A stretch of 64,000 nt of DNA from Symsagittifera roscoffensis (GCF_963678635.1 NC_087062.1:61361584-61425583); one strand, 5' to 3'. Shown: positions 1-10,194, counted from the stretch's first letter. A program made the numbers and translations. The notes: generated by a model not told the origin, from the letters alone.

Positions 1-3000
1 GTAAAGGAGGGATTCTCGTTTCTGGACAAAGAAACTTATGAAGCGCTTCCCTTAACGAGATGGTTGGATAATTCTGGACATCCAATTCCAGGGCATCCTG
101 AGTTACCTGTAGAGAAAGCAGCTGAGATAAAGATCCTGTCCAAGGAGGATCCAGTCCCCTTAGATTTGTTGCTGCGCTCGAACCTGGTCCAGCAAGAACT
201 CTCTCGCATGAATATAAACAGCCTCTCATTATTGGATAAAACGGTGCAAGTCACACCACAAGTAATGCGGATGCTGGGTGGATTGTTAGAAAGAGAAGTG
301 ACCAGAGATGACCCCGAGTGGACAGCAGCAGTGGCATCGCTAACAGTCAGTGAGAAAGTGAAGATCATGCCGTCCAGACAACAGCACGAGGAGAACAAGA
401 GGGATTGTAGGACAAAAGTTCAGCAACTAGTATCCTCAATACCCCAAGAGATTTTAACCAGTACTTCTTACGGACGGAAAGAACAGGGGAGCAGCAAGCG
501 AAAGAAAACCGTCACCTTTGTAGACCGGGAAAAAGAGGGTGAAGAGGTAGAACAAAATCTGCTGCAAGACTATTTGTCCGGGGAGAAGGATGAGGAGAGA
601 AACCAGCAATCACAAGATCAACACCCGGGACAAGTGAATTTGTCCGGGGAGTCCGAGATAGACGAGAAAATTCCTGATGAGAAACAGGACCTAGAGAACA
701 AAGTTTTGTACGGGGAGTTCAGATGGATGCGAAGGAAATACGGACATGATCTGGAGGAGCGTGCAGTCTCCAGCACAACACCTTCGACGGATGATAAGTC
801 AGAAAGCTCGAGAATGGAAACCTATTCAGACAGGGATTCGACCTCGGGATCGGAACTGTCAGAATTGGCGATACACACGCTACTAGTGGAAACTCGGGCG
901 AGAAACCTGGACAGAGAGGTGTACCAGGATCCTGACAGTGATCGCTACCTAATACCAAGCGAAAGAGTCTTTGACAACGCAGCGGATGACTTAGAAACGA
1001 TAGCGGTATCGAAACGTTCGATAAGCCTGTTGCCGCAGAAAGAGGTAGTCAGGACTGATCTTCAGCCGTTTCAACAAGAAACACAACCGTTGGCGAAGAT
1101 ATGGTGCGTTAAGATGGAAGAAGACACACATCAGCCCAACGAGCTGAACAGTCAGATGAGAGTCATGAAGACGTACTTGAAGGCGAGATACAGACTCTCG
1201 GACCTTCTAAGGGCGCAGAGAAATGATCGCATGACAAGCAACCTAAAAAGGTGGATAGAAAACGGTGCACCTGACAAAGTTGACCTGGAAGAAGACAGCT
1301 ATAGGATCCTGAGACAATACTTCATGCAGAAGGAGGGGAGATTATATCTGAACAAGGACGGGATCATGGCTTGCAGGAGAAGAGAAGAAGACAAGGTCTT
1401 ATACAAATATAACGCGATAGTGTTGCCGCAACTCTATCAGACAGAACTATTATTCAGGTCGCATGATCAGATGGGCCATCAAGGGATCGACAAAGTGTAT
1501 CAGAGGATCCTGAAGCGCTTTGAGTGGCCTGGGATGAAAAAGGCATGGGAGAAATGGGTGACAGCATGTCTGTCATGCCAACAGGTCAAGGATCCTAGGA
1601 AGTTGCGATTTCCTTTACAATCAATTGAATCGTCTGAATTCAACGAGGTGGTGCAGATAGATCACCAGAAGATATGCATGACAGACAGCGGTTACAACCA
1701 AGTCTTGGTCATGATAGATCACTTCACGAAGTATGCAGAGGCCGTGCCCTGCATAACTGCCTCAGCGGAAGAGACATGCGACCACCTGATCAATACGTGG
1801 ATAGCAAGACACGGATGTCCAATGACGTTTCAATCGGACAATGGAACGGCTTTCGTAGGCGAGCTTACGAAAGAGCTTATGAGACGGTCACAGGTCGCTC
1901 AGGCTCACTCCACGACATACCACCCTCAGACGAATGGCTTAGTGGAAAGACAGAATAGGACGTTAGTATCGATGCTGAGAGTATACTGTTCCAGGTATAT
2001 GACCGATTGGGACAGATACCTTCCACAGGTGATGGGAGCTTATAATAGCACGCAACACTCCACCACTGGAGTCAGTCCACACATGATGCTGACGGGACAC
2101 GAGAAATCTTTACCCTTGACATTCTTCTACCCAGAGTATGAGGGAAAGAAAACATCCCCACAGGTCTACGTAAGGGATGTGATCAGACGCCAACAGGAGT
2201 TGAACGACTTGTGTAGACGAAACACTCAGCAGGCACAGGCAAGGCAGAGGAAAAGATTCGACAAGAAAGCAGCTGGTGCAAAGGCTTACTCGGTGGGAGA
2301 CTACGTATGGGTATTTCAGAACGTTATACCACCGAAAGGGACAAAAAAGCTTCTGAAGAAGTGGAGGGGACCCTTCATGATTACAGAGGTGCACCAAGAG
2401 GGACGCTTTTATAGACTGAGTACTGGCCGAGCCGCCCACTACGAGAACATCAAGCCACACAATCCATCGACAGAAGACTGGTGTATACCTGCAGACATGG
2501 AAGAAGGGGATTATCTAATGATGGATCCTGCTTGTGAGGTCAATGAAAAAGGCACCAGGGAGAAGAACGATGGAAACGAAGTCGTAGAGGAAGGTACGGA
2601 TACACCATTGGACCTGGATCCAAACGAACAGATCGAAGCGGACAATGAAACCTTGCCCTACGCAGAGGAAGATTGGCAGGATTCCGAACAGACAGAGGTT
2701 CCCAAGAACATGGAACCAGATCTTCCGTTCACGATGCAGACTCGTCAGAAAGACGGGACGAGACTAAGAAAGAAACACAATCCTTACGGTGACGACTTTG
2801 TAGTGGATAGGATAGATCTAAAGAAAATAGTGGAGGAAGTAGTGGGTTTAGAGGAAATAACAGTGTCACAGGACATTGGCATAGTCGATGACCACAACGA
2901 TGAGTGGGTTGACGACTGGTCGAAACCCGAGGTGGAGTTCGACGATGAGCAACAGCAGTCAAATGAACAAGACCTGACGAACCTGCGTGTCTTAGAGTGG

Positions 3001-3816
3001 CTGAACGAAATGACATCAGACCCTGAAAAGACCAGCGTTACGATTCAAGACGTAGATCGCGAAAGCGCTAAATACATTAAGACCGAACGAGATGATCCTT
3101 CCTGGGCTGCCCAGGAAGGACAACTTCCCATTCCAGCTTCTAATCTTGACTTAATAACCGGTATGCGATCGACGGGGACGCCGATGGATATTTTTGTCCG
3201 GGGAGTGGGGGTAGGACTTACCCACACTGAAAACTTGATAATAAAAAAATTGAGAATAGCAAGAGAAACAGGAAACTTAGAAGCAGAAACAGGTGAAGAA
3301 CCTAAGAAACCTGACATAGGCAGGGTAGTTGAGTCATATTTTAATTTACCAAATGAATATTCTAGTAACATAATACTAACAGACAGTGATTTCATACTCA
3401 CAAACAGAACATGTGCGGTAGCTATCACCGCAGACATGAGTTTTAGGACGGCGTTAGCGGCAGATTTTAAGAGGGAATATAAAAACGTGGAATTCCTTTG
3501 GAAGCAAAGACCAGGGATAGGGGGCGTAGCAGCCTTAACCCCGGCGGTGTCGCAAATACCGGGAAAGTACTTATGCTTCCTGGTAACGAGGGCGACAGAG
3601 AAGCAACACGTGGACCCAGAAAATCTAGTCTTGTCTTTGACGAGGCTGAGGGACTTCCTTGTGGAAATGGACGTGAAGGAGCTTTCGCTTCCAGTGTACG
3701 ATCCAAATAGAGGAAGACTGCATCCTCGGGAATTGTACGCGCTTGTACACGTGATATTCTCTGATACGAACATACAAGTATATCTACATAAGAAATATTA
3801 CTTAAGTATAGGCTGA
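1..3816 (+). CDS. Ty3/gypsy-type pol, C-terminal part: integrase fused to a macro-like domain (5' end outside window)
   Basis: The frame is open from base 1, so the start and presumably protease, reverse transcriptase and RNase H lie to the left. Integrase would insert the element's cDNA into host DNA. Visible in order: an acidic, low-complexity spacer (to about 1,130); an H-x4-H-x29-C-x2-C zinc finger (H at 1462 and 1477, C at 1567 and 1576); the D,D-35-E core (D at 1660 and 1837, E at 1945, with TTYHPQTNGLVER context); a GPY/F motif (GPF at 2368); a second acidic linker; and a C-terminal macro-like domain (about 3367-3800). No frameshift or internal stop occurs in 3.8 kb, so the copy looks young. 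Family assignment of the integrase is secure. A chromodomain, common in some relatives, is not seen. Confidence 0.93.
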   Translation, partial: VKEGFSFLDKETYEALPLTRWLDNSGHPIPGHPELPVEKAAEIKILSKEDPVPLDLLLRSNLVQQELSRMNINSLSLLDKTVQVTPQVMRMLGGLLEREVTRDDPEWTAAVASLTVSEKVKIMPSRQQHEENKRDCRTKVQQLVSSIPQEILTSTSYGRKEQGSSKRKKTVTFVDREKEGEEVEQNLLQDYLSGEKDEERNQQSQDQHPGQVNLSGESEIDEKIPDEKQDLENKVLYGEFRWMRRKYGHDLEERAVSSTTPSTDDKSESSRMETYSDRDSTSGSELSELAIHTLLVETRARNLDREVYQDPDSDRYLIPSERVFDNAADDLETIAVSKRSISLLPQKEVVRTDLQPFQQETQPLAKIWCVKMEEDTHQPNELNSQMRVMKTYLKARYRLSDLLRAQRNDRMTSNLKRWIENGAPDKVDLEEDSYRILRQYFMQKEGRLYLNKDGIMACRRREEDKVLYKYNAIVLPQLYQTELLFRSHDQMGHQGIDKVYQRILKRFEWPGMKKAWEKWVTACLSCQQVKDPRKLRFPLQSIESSEFNEVVQIDHQKICMTDSGYNQVLVMIDHFTKYAEAVPCITASAEETCDHLINTWIARHGCPMTFQSDNGTAFVGELTKELMRRSQVAQAHSTTYHPQTNGLVERQNRTLVSMLRVYCSRYMTDWDRYLPQVMGAYNSTQHSTTGVSPHMMLTGHEKSLPLTFFYPEYEGKKTSPQVYVRDVIRRQQELNDLCRRNTQQAQARQRKRFDKKAAGAKAYSVGDYVWVFQNVIPPKGTKKLLKKWRGPFMITEVHQEGRFYRLSTGRAAHYENIKPHNPSTEDWCIPADMEEGDYLMMDPACEVNEKGTREKNDGNEVVEEGTDTPLDLDPNEQIEADNETLPYAEEDWQDSEQTEVPKNMEPDLPFTMQTRQKDGTRLRKKHNPYGDDFVVDRIDLKKIVEEVVGLEEITVSQDIGIVDDHNDEWVDDWSKPEVEFDDEQQQSNEQDLTNLRVLEWLNEMTSDPEKTSVTIQDVDRESAKYIKTERDDPSWAAQEGQLPIPASNLDLITGMRSTGTPMDIFVRGVGVGLTHTENLIIKKLRIARETGNLEAETGEEPKKPDIGRVVESYFNLPNEYSSNIILTDSDFILTNRTCAVAITADMSFRTALAADFKREYKNVEFLWKQRPGIGGVAALTPAVSQIPGKYLCFLVTRATEKQHVDPENLVLSLTRLRDFLVEMDVKELSLPVYDPNRGRLHPRELYALVHVIFSDTNIQVYLHKKYYLSIG
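1459..2400 (+). other. Integrase module (HHCC finger, DD35E core, GPF motif)
   Basis: All catalytic and zinc-binding residues expected for a Ty3/gypsy integrase are present and correctly spaced. Spacing between the first and second aspartate is 58 residues, and between the second aspartate and the glutamate 35. The short finger (HDQMGHQGIDK) is followed by the usual WPGM and SCQQVK signatures. The GPF motif at 2368-2376 sits in a KKWRGPFMITEV context typical of the C-terminal domain. Everything points to an enzyme intact at the level of primary sequence. Confidence 0.95.
3184..3813 (+). other. Macro-like domain of the TARG1/OARD1 (ALC1-like) type at the pol C-terminus
   Basis: From about 3367 the translation follows the order of a TARG1-type macro domain. 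A beta strand (NIILTDSD) is followed by the segment that normally carries the glycine loop (here MSFRTALAADFKREYKNVE), then a G-KYLCFLVTRATEK strand, the helix PENLVLSLTRLRDFLVEM, then VKELSLPVYDPNRGRL and the closing FSDTNIQVYLH strand. Family members bind or remove ADP-ribose. The usual glycine-rich loops are changed: FRTALA replaces the first, and DPNRG stands where GCGLD is expected, so the catalytic aspartate seems lost. It may bind without hydrolysing. The call rests on remembered family features and was not searched. Confidence 0.68.
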
Positions 3817-4218
3817 ATGATGTGCGAGAGGGTGTTAGGCCAAAGGACCAAGTTGCATGTAATAGGTGATATGTGTGTTATGTTAGGTTATGTTATGTGT
3901 TAGGTTATTAAGATCATGGGTAAGTAGGGGTTAGTGACCATGAACAACTAGATGACGATCTTGGGAATAGATCCAAAGTTTGGACTGTCCAATCTTAGGT
4001 CGAATTCCAAAATTTTAGAAACCAATTGATTTTAATAAATTTTAGGATAAATATCTTTTTATCTGAACTGTCTTTAAGCAGATTTTAACGATGTATGTTA
4101 AGGTGAAATTGACAAGTGTGACATTCGTGATTTCTTTTCTAGATCCTGATTGATCATTTAATTGCTAACTTGAGTCAAAACTTGAAATCGAAATCAAATC
4201 AAACTTGGAAAGAACAGT
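3817..4218 (+). other. Spacer between pol and the second ORF
   Basis: This non-coding 402 bases holds an AT-rich GTTATGTTAGGTT-like short repeat (about 3875-3910) and an imperfect palindrome TTGGAC-T-GTCCAA at 3980-3992 whose core recurs twice near 10.2 and 10.5 kb. It also has a pyrimidine tract plus AG at 4130-4142, 76 bases before the next start codon. No coding segment is apparent. Confidence 0.7.
4130..4142 (+). promoter_or_regulatory. Candidate 3' splice site upstream of the second ORF
   Basis: A pyrimidine-rich stretch ending in TTTCTTTTCTAG lies 76 bases before the ATG at 4219. In retroviruses and errantiviruses the gene 3' of pol is expressed from a spliced subgenomic mRNA, and this site is where its acceptor would be. 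The matching donor would lie outside the window. Inference only. Confidence 0.45.
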
Positions 4219-7200
4219 ATGGACAATTTCAACCTGGATGAATTGATGGACCTGGCAGAGGCATATGTAGGACCGATGGTAGATGCGATCTATCGTCGGC
4301 TGATCGAACGAGACTTCGCTCTGGAGGACCCAGAGGTGGTCATGTTGCTGACCGCCCTGATTAACATCTTGGGGCACGACAACCGTGGGGACCGCCCCAC
4401 GGAAGTCCTGTTGATGGCAGCATATGGAGAGAGAGGAGTACTAGACCGCCCGAACATGAGAGTGATGAGGTGGAGAAACGGGGCTCTCTCAGGGAGTGAC
4501 TTGGCGAATGAGCCTGGGTTGGGAAGTTCTAGGACTTACCAACCAGGTGAGATGCCAATGCCCTCTAAGCCCAAACCTGGGCTGACGAGAATGCATCGGG
4601 AGATGAACAGCGAGGCGACCTCGTCTGGTTCATCACTGAGAGTAGCTGTGCCACCAAAAGGGGCGAAAGTAACACAGAAGGTTCAGACGAACCAAACCAT
4701 ACAAGATCTGGACGAGATGAACGATCAGTTGAGAAGTACGAAGAAGGAGTTAGACGATATGACAAAGACCATGCTGGCGATGGAGGAAGACCGGGACATG
4801 TGGAGAAAGTTGTTTGAAGACTGCAACAAAAAGCAGGGTCAAGAGATCGAACGCTTAAGGCAGGAATACAAAGAGCGATCGGAGCAGGTGGCGTTGACGA
4901 CGTCCATTGAGAAAGTGATACCTGCAAGGGATATTCCTCGTGGGCAGTCCCCGATGGAGCTCTTGACACCTCGAGAAATGAGTCAAACAACGGAGACACG
5001 GCTTCCAGCAGAGACGAACCGAGTAACAATCCCGGATCCTAGTGACACCTTGGGTGATCCCGTCGTAGAACAGACAGTGAGAAAACTGATAGAGACCGCT
5101 GGACGATTGGTCGCTAACAAGAATGCACCAGGTTCCGGGGTGACTGCACCCTATGACAAAACGAATGGTGAAATGACCAGAGTGCCTCGTCTCACAGCAG
5201 CGTATCACAAGGTGAGAGAAGAGACGAAGGATTGGGGCGATTACAAGAAGCTACCCGAAGCAATCCCTGAATTCCCTCTGATAAGAAGGATGTTGCTCGG
5301 AGCAGTCTCCGTAGTACAAACTCCTAGGTTGAGAGCATTCGAAACCAATGAAAGGAGAGTAGGGAATTTCTCGGCGACGATGGATCCATACTTCGTGGGG
5401 AGAAATGCCGCCGTGTTACAGTACACACAATTTGCGTACACGGATCAAGCGACGAGAAGGCGAATAAGCAACGCCGCTACTCCCAAGCCTGAAGGATTTG
5501 ATGAGGAATGGAGACGACTAGGCTCAGCTCCAATGAGGATGAGAGGCAGGACTGAATTGCCTGAAGCCTCAGTAATCCTGACCAGTGTGAGAAAAGAGAT
5601 GAAAGTTGCGGGAATATTGCAGACGAGAATTTTCCTAGCACCCTTCGGCTGCGAAGAAACCAAAGTGGTCCATGGAGAAGAGGAAGATAAATCAGCCGGT
5701 ACATTGCTCATACCGAGATTCCAGGAAGAAGCTGATGATGACAAACAAGGACCATCGAACTCGAATGGGGACAAGTCAGAAGGAGATGACGGACAGGGTG
5801 GAAACCGTCAGACGGAAGAACCCATGCAACAAGATCAAGCTGGTGGGGAAGACGACAGGGCATCGACAGGAGGAACATCCAGCCTGGATTTCAATATCTT
5901 CAGTGATCTTGAGAATAATGCAGACACGTTGGAAACGACTGAGCCAGCGGATGAAGGCATCTCGACACTGGAACCTCCGTCAGCCTTTGAGGAAATGAAA
6001 CGGAATTTGCCGGAGAGCAGCTCTCCTGGCAATACAAGAAATAACGATCAGAGAATCCTCATGGAATCACCTCGGAGGAGAAGAATAGAGGCCTCAGCCA
6101 GAGTACCTTTCTTGGGAACGCTACCCGAAGAAGAATGGGAAGTACATCACCGAGACCACGAGAGTAGGACGGGATGTAAGCTGGACAGAGTGGCGTTCAT
6201 GGAAGAAGTCTGGACTGTGATTCAGAGCTATGGGACCCAGTCCATTCTCAAAACAGGTCTCAATCAACCCTTGATGAGAGAAGTACTTGACAAGCTTGAT
6301 GAGTGTGAAGGGAGACTGAGTTATGAGTTATTGATCGACTCAGCCACTGATGAGAGTGAAGCGAATTCTCCCATCAAGATAACACCGCAGAACAATGAAG
6401 GAGAGGTGGTGTACCTGTCAAGGACCAGGAGAGGAACGATGCGATCGAAAATGGTGATTGATAAAATCAATGCGATGAAAATGAAGTTAGGCAGCAGAGT
6501 GATGCCGAAGAGGATTGGAAAGACGAAAGTGGATTCGGAAATATCGATGAAAGCTGGTAACTCAGCGAAAAGAAAACGAGTTGAGGAAGTCATGGATTTG
6601 GGGCAAGGTGATTACCAATTGTCTGGCACAGATAGATTATTAACTGATATAGCGATGGTGCCACCCATTCTCATGGCGGGGTTAAAGTCAACTGGTTATA
6701 AATCCAAAAGGAGTGACCGCACTCTGACTGGAGCGACTTTAGAAATGGAAATACTCAGTCAATGTGGAGAGAGTAAAATGAGGGACTTCAAGCCATCTCC
6801 CATGAATCATGGAAAGGGAAGTGTTGCAGGACAACTAACACCAGTGGAATACAACAGACTGACAGTGTCTGAGACAGTGTCGATAGATGAACCCACCGGT
6901 GGATACATGGAGATGTTGGAATACCGAAACTCGGCTAGAGGGCATGTAATGGCCCTGGAAGAGGAAAAAGCCATGGAGGGTTATCTGGAAACAATGTTGC
7001 AAGGCACCACCCTCAAGCAGAAGGCGTACGGAACTTTGGCGTCGTCTGACATACAGGCGGAGACGATCGAGCAGTTGGTGAGCCTTCCATGGAAAGCAGT
7101 AGTATTGAGGTATTTCGAAGAGGAAATGAGGACTACGCCAAGAATACATGCTCTCGTGGCAGTACCTTACGTAAGGACGGAATTACAACTCAGGCTCGCC

Positions 7201-9681
7201 TGGTGCATGATGGGACTGACTCGCGAAGAATATGATTCAGAAGAAAGGAAGAGATCAAAAGAGGAAAAAGTTTTCCTTATGACGAATCTGAGGGATCTGA
7301 TAGTCCAGGAGGGAGCAGCAGTAGCGTGTGCAAAGCGGAGAGACGCTCTCTGTTTCATTCGATTCCTGATAGAGCAGATTTCAGTACCTGCATTAAGCAC
7401 TTGTGTTAAAATATTGAAGGAAGGCGATGAGCGAACGAAAGCCATGTTCTTGCTAGCAATGCTGGATATGCAGCAAAGTAAACCGATGAGGGTGAACATG
7501 AAAGAACCTGAAGAATTGGAACCCATGAAAAAGATAGACGAGATCAGGAGATTCTCAAACAAGGAGTTGAGGCTCACTAAAGAGTCTATGGGAGCATTGT
7601 CGAAATCCAGTGAATACTGTGGACCGATCAAGAAGAAGTCATATAGCTATGTATCCGGGATTATAGGGATGGCATACAATCCTTTCCTGAGTGAAGACAT
7701 ACGTGATTGCTTCTTTGATTATGAGCAGGCGGTGTTACTAAGATTCTGGACGTCCAGAATTGTGACGACTAAGAGCGTTAACAATCCACAGGCCAAATTG
7801 GGATTGGTCTTGGAAGAAGAGGTGACTGCACCTTCAGTACCAAAATCCGACAAGAGAGTGGAATTTGGGTTGGGATTCTCAGATGAATTACTGAGAACGA
7901 GCTTGATGGCAGTGTGGGAATTGATGAAGCCATCGTGGTGTCCTAGTCCCAACGCTGACTCAATATTACGGGCGACACAGGACATACAGAGGGAACTGAA
8001 TGTGGACTGTAACCTGCGTGACCTCAACATCATATATAATGTGATGATAACAGCCTCTAAGAGCAACGGAGAAGATAGAGTGGAGTTGCCTGGCTGGGGA
8101 CCAGAAGACTGGGTCAAACCTGGTAGCTGTCTGGCGGAAGTCTGTGGACTAGAGGGTCACGTTTGTGGAAGTCTAGACTGTGTGAAAACCCTGGAGAAAC
8201 AACACAAGCAGTTGACGGTATTGTTTGGAAATGTAGTGATGAAAGCAAGAACGGAAACGGAACTGATAGCAGATTGCCATGGAGGAACCGATGTGAATCT
8301 AGTGACAGCACTAGGATTCTACAGCATGTTTGGTTCTTTAGAGTCACTATTGAATCTAGAACAGAAACATGAGATGGTCACAGCCATCAGCGTAGAAGTA
8401 TTCCCAGGAGTTCTGCAGACTGAGCAGAAGTATATAGGAAAATGGAGGGAAGCAATCGAAACGGAGATGAACATCAGACACAGCGAAACTTATTGTAGAC
8501 CATCAGGAGCACGATATTTGGTGGGTTCAATGTTGGCTCCAATGTGCAAGAGCAAGTATCCTGTACATTTCGTAGCTGTGGATGTGAAGAGTACAAGAAC
8601 GATTGTGGATCAAGCCTTTTCAGTGCCGAAGTGCGTGAGGTTGGCAAGAATGTCTGAAAAGTCTTACGAGTTACTGTGTAAGATTTTCTCAGCAGTTCCA
8701 GAAAGAACCAAAGAGGAGTTGGAGTCAATACTAGGAAGGAAGTTCATGGGATATGTGAGCGGGAACTTCAGTGACTTTGAAAAACAGAAACAGAGAGGAT
8801 CAACTGTCACAGATTACAATGCAGTAGATGAGAATGATGAGATCCACCGAGTGATGATGGAAGTGGAGCCATTGCTGGAAGCTTCGGGAAAACGGAATTG
8901 GAGGAGCATCATGTTGACACATGACGAGTTTCCTTGCCACTGCTTGCTGCAGACCTGGTGGTATCCCAAGCGTAGTAATCTGGTGTTGATCTGGGACTCT
9001 GGAGAGCTGCTCTCCATGGGTTTACCAGATTCATCACAGCCCATAACAATAGTGATAGTGGGAGTTATGATGGCGATACGATGGCTGGAAGCTCATGTGA
9101 GAGAAAATAATAGACAGGAGGCACCGACGAGAGAACAATTGCAGAAATTAGATTGTCTAAAAGATTTAGATCTTTTTGAGACAATGTGCAAAGTTCTAAA
9201 CATTCCGATGGAAGTGAAGAAGATATGGGCAAGAAAACGATTGATGCCATGGTTCAGAGCTAACATGACTGCATGGTTGTACGAGTATGCGAAAAAGCAT
9301 ATGTCGAAACATGGCAGAGTGTACAGTGAATATCAGCTGGACATTGGGGCAGGAGCTTTCAAGCGAGCTTTCGTGACCCATCGGAATGCAGTGACCACCG
9401 CTGTGAAAAGAATTTCCAGGACGAGCGAGCGTAGTGGAAGTGAGAGGGCAGAGATGCTGAAAGAAGATTTGGAAAGAAACGTGGCGTTGTGTCTCCACAA
9501 GAGCTTCTGTAGAAACAGAGAATCAAACGTGGATCCCCTACCTTGCTGTAAACAGAGGGTGGAAGAGCAGAAGTGTTGGAGGACGGCTTCCAACAGCGTC
9601 AGGATAGTCAATGACGTGCTACAAGACACGGAGACCGAGAGTGCAGAGTCAGCGTCACAGGAGGAGGAAATGGAGCATTGA
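4219..9681 (+). CDS. Unrecognised 1,820-aa ORF of the retroelement, downstream of pol
   Basis: I do not recognise this protein. It is uninterrupted, lies on the pol strand and has pol-like base composition. From the ATG at 4219: a short acidic N-terminus; a strong heptad-rich coiled coil (residues about 160-228, nt 4696-4902); a long acidic, low-complexity stretch (about residues 485-600); two basic clusters resembling nuclear signals (PRRRR near residue 617, KRKR near 784); then about 1,000 residues of folded-looking sequence with many Trp and Cys. One hydrophobic stretch (PITIVIVGVMMAI, from residue 1608) is too short and polar-flanked for a confident membrane span. Near the C-terminus is a Cys cluster (nt 9488-9580). 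There is no signal peptide, zinc knuckle, protease or polymerase motif. Position suggests an envelope slot, but the sequence does not look like an envelope protein. A structural (capsid-like) or accessory role is possible. Confidence 0.8.
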   Translation: MDNFNLDELMDLAEAYVGPMVDAIYRRLIERDFALEDPEVVMLLTALINILGHDNRGDRPTEVLLMAAYGERGVLDRPNMRVMRWRNGALSGSDLANEPGLGSSRTYQPGEMPMPSKPKPGLTRMHREMNSEATSSGSSLRVAVPPKGAKVTQKVQTNQTIQDLDEMNDQLRSTKKELDDMTKTMLAMEEDRDMWRKLFEDCNKKQGQEIERLRQEYKERSEQVALTTSIEKVIPARDIPRGQSPMELLTPREMSQTTETRLPAETNRVTIPDPSDTLGDPVVEQTVRKLIETAGRLVANKNAPGSGVTAPYDKTNGEMTRVPRLTAAYHKVREETKDWGDYKKLPEAIPEFPLIRRMLLGAVSVVQTPRLRAFETNERRVGNFSATMDPYFVGRNAAVLQYTQFAYTDQATRRRISNAATPKPEGFDEEWRRLGSAPMRMRGRTELPEASVILTSVRKEMKVAGILQTRIFLAPFGCEETKVVHGEEEDKSAGTLLIPRFQEEADDDKQGPSNSNGDKSEGDDGQGGNRQTEEPMQQDQAGGEDDRASTGGTSSLDFNIFSDLENNADTLETTEPADEGISTLEPPSAFEEMKRNLPESSSPGNTRNNDQRILMESPRRRRIEASARVPFLGTLPEEEWEVHHRDHESRTGCKLDRVAFMEEVWTVIQSYGTQSILKTGLNQPLMREVLDKLDECEGRLSYELLIDSATDESEANSPIKITPQNNEGEVVYLSRTRRGTMRSKMVIDKINAMKMKLGSRVMPKRIGKTKVDSEISMKAGNSAKRKRVEEVMDLGQGDYQLSGTDRLLTDIAMVPPILMAGLKSTGYKSKRSDRTLTGATLEMEILSQCGESKMRDFKPSPMNHGKGSVAGQLTPVEYNRLTVSETVSIDEPTGGYMEMLEYRNSARGHVMALEEEKAMEGYLETMLQGTTLKQKAYGTLASSDIQAETIEQLVSLPWKAVVLRYFEEEMRTTPRIHALVAVPYVRTELQLRLAWCMMGLTREEYDSEERKRSKEEKVFLMTNLRDLIVQEGAAVACAKRRDALCFIRFLIEQISVPALSTCVKILKEGDERTKAMFLLAMLDMQQSKPMRVNMKEPEELEPMKKIDEIRRFSNKELRLTKESMGALSKSSEYCGPIKKKSYSYVSGIIGMAYNPFLSEDIRDCFFDYEQAVLLRFWTSRIVTTKSVNNPQAKLGLVLEEEVTAPSVPKSDKRVEFGLGFSDELLRTSLMAVWELMKPSWCPSPNADSILRATQDIQRELNVDCNLRDLNIIYNVMITASKSNGEDRVELPGWGPEDWVKPGSCLAEVCGLEGHVCGSLDCVKTLEKQHKQLTVLFGNVVMKARTETELIADCHGGTDVNLVTALGFYSMFGSLESLLNLEQKHEMVTAISVEVFPGVLQTEQKYIGKWREAIETEMNIRHSETYCRPSGARYLVGSMLAPMCKSKYPVHFVAVDVKSTRTIVDQAFSVPKCVRLARMSEKSYELLCKIFSAVPERTKEELESILGRKFMGYVSGNFSDFEKQKQRGSTVTDYNAVDENDEIHRVMMEVEPLLEASGKRNWRSIMLTHDEFPCHCLLQTWWYPKRSNLVLIWDSGELLSMGLPDSSQPITIVIVGVMMAIRWLEAHVRENNRQEAPTREQLQKLDCLKDLDLFETMCKVLNIPMEVKKIWARKRLMPWFRANMTAWLYEYAKKHMSKHGRVYSEYQLDIGAGAFKRAFVTHRNAVTTAVKRISRTSERSGSERAEMLKEDLERNVALCLHKSFCRNRESNVDPLPCCKQRVEEQKCWRTASNSVRIVNDVLQDTETESAESASQEEEMEH

Positions 9682-10194
9682 TGAATGGTCGAGAAAACAA
9701 GAGGCAACAAGAAAGAAAATTAGAAGAATTTAGAAGTTTTAGAACTTCTAAACGACGAAAAAAGAAGAGAACAAAGGGATGATGAAGAAAAGTTAAAACT
9801 CAGAATTGTTTTATGTGTGTGAAAAACTCAAGTGAGAAACCAAGCAACCAAGTTGTAATTGAAAACTGAAACATTTAAGTTGAGTTTGGAAATTGTTGCA
9901 TTTATAAATTTGCATTTTGGTTTTAGTTGAAGTGGCTTTAGAGACAGTCACTTATTATTTATTTAGAGAGGCTTGAGGGAAGAGTATATTTAAATATTCC
10001 AGCCTGCATGATTGTTTTTAATCACTTAGGAAGACTGATAACTTTGTGGTGACATGAAAAACTTGAGTAACTTCTTGAGGAGGGAGGTTGTTGCATTGTT
10101 CTTTCTAACCACAAAGTTTCTTAGTTTTAATATTCAGGACAATAAACAAGCAAGATTTCCGAAGGGAAGGAGCATAGTAGGATAATTTTAGCTT

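Noticed and set aside
3045-3773. Long open frame on the minus strand opposite the macro-like domain (242 codons)
   Set aside because: It is the antisense shadow of a coding region with biased codon use; no homology or start context supports it.
3875-3910. TTAGGT-rich stretch as interstitial telomere repeat
   Set aside because: The units are GTTAT/GTTAGGTTAT mixtures without a constant 6-base period.
9040-9080. Membrane anchor of an envelope protein in the second ORF
   Set aside because: The hydrophobic run is about 13 residues, flanked by Trp-Leu-Glu, and there is no signal peptide or furin-type site; not enough for an envelope call.
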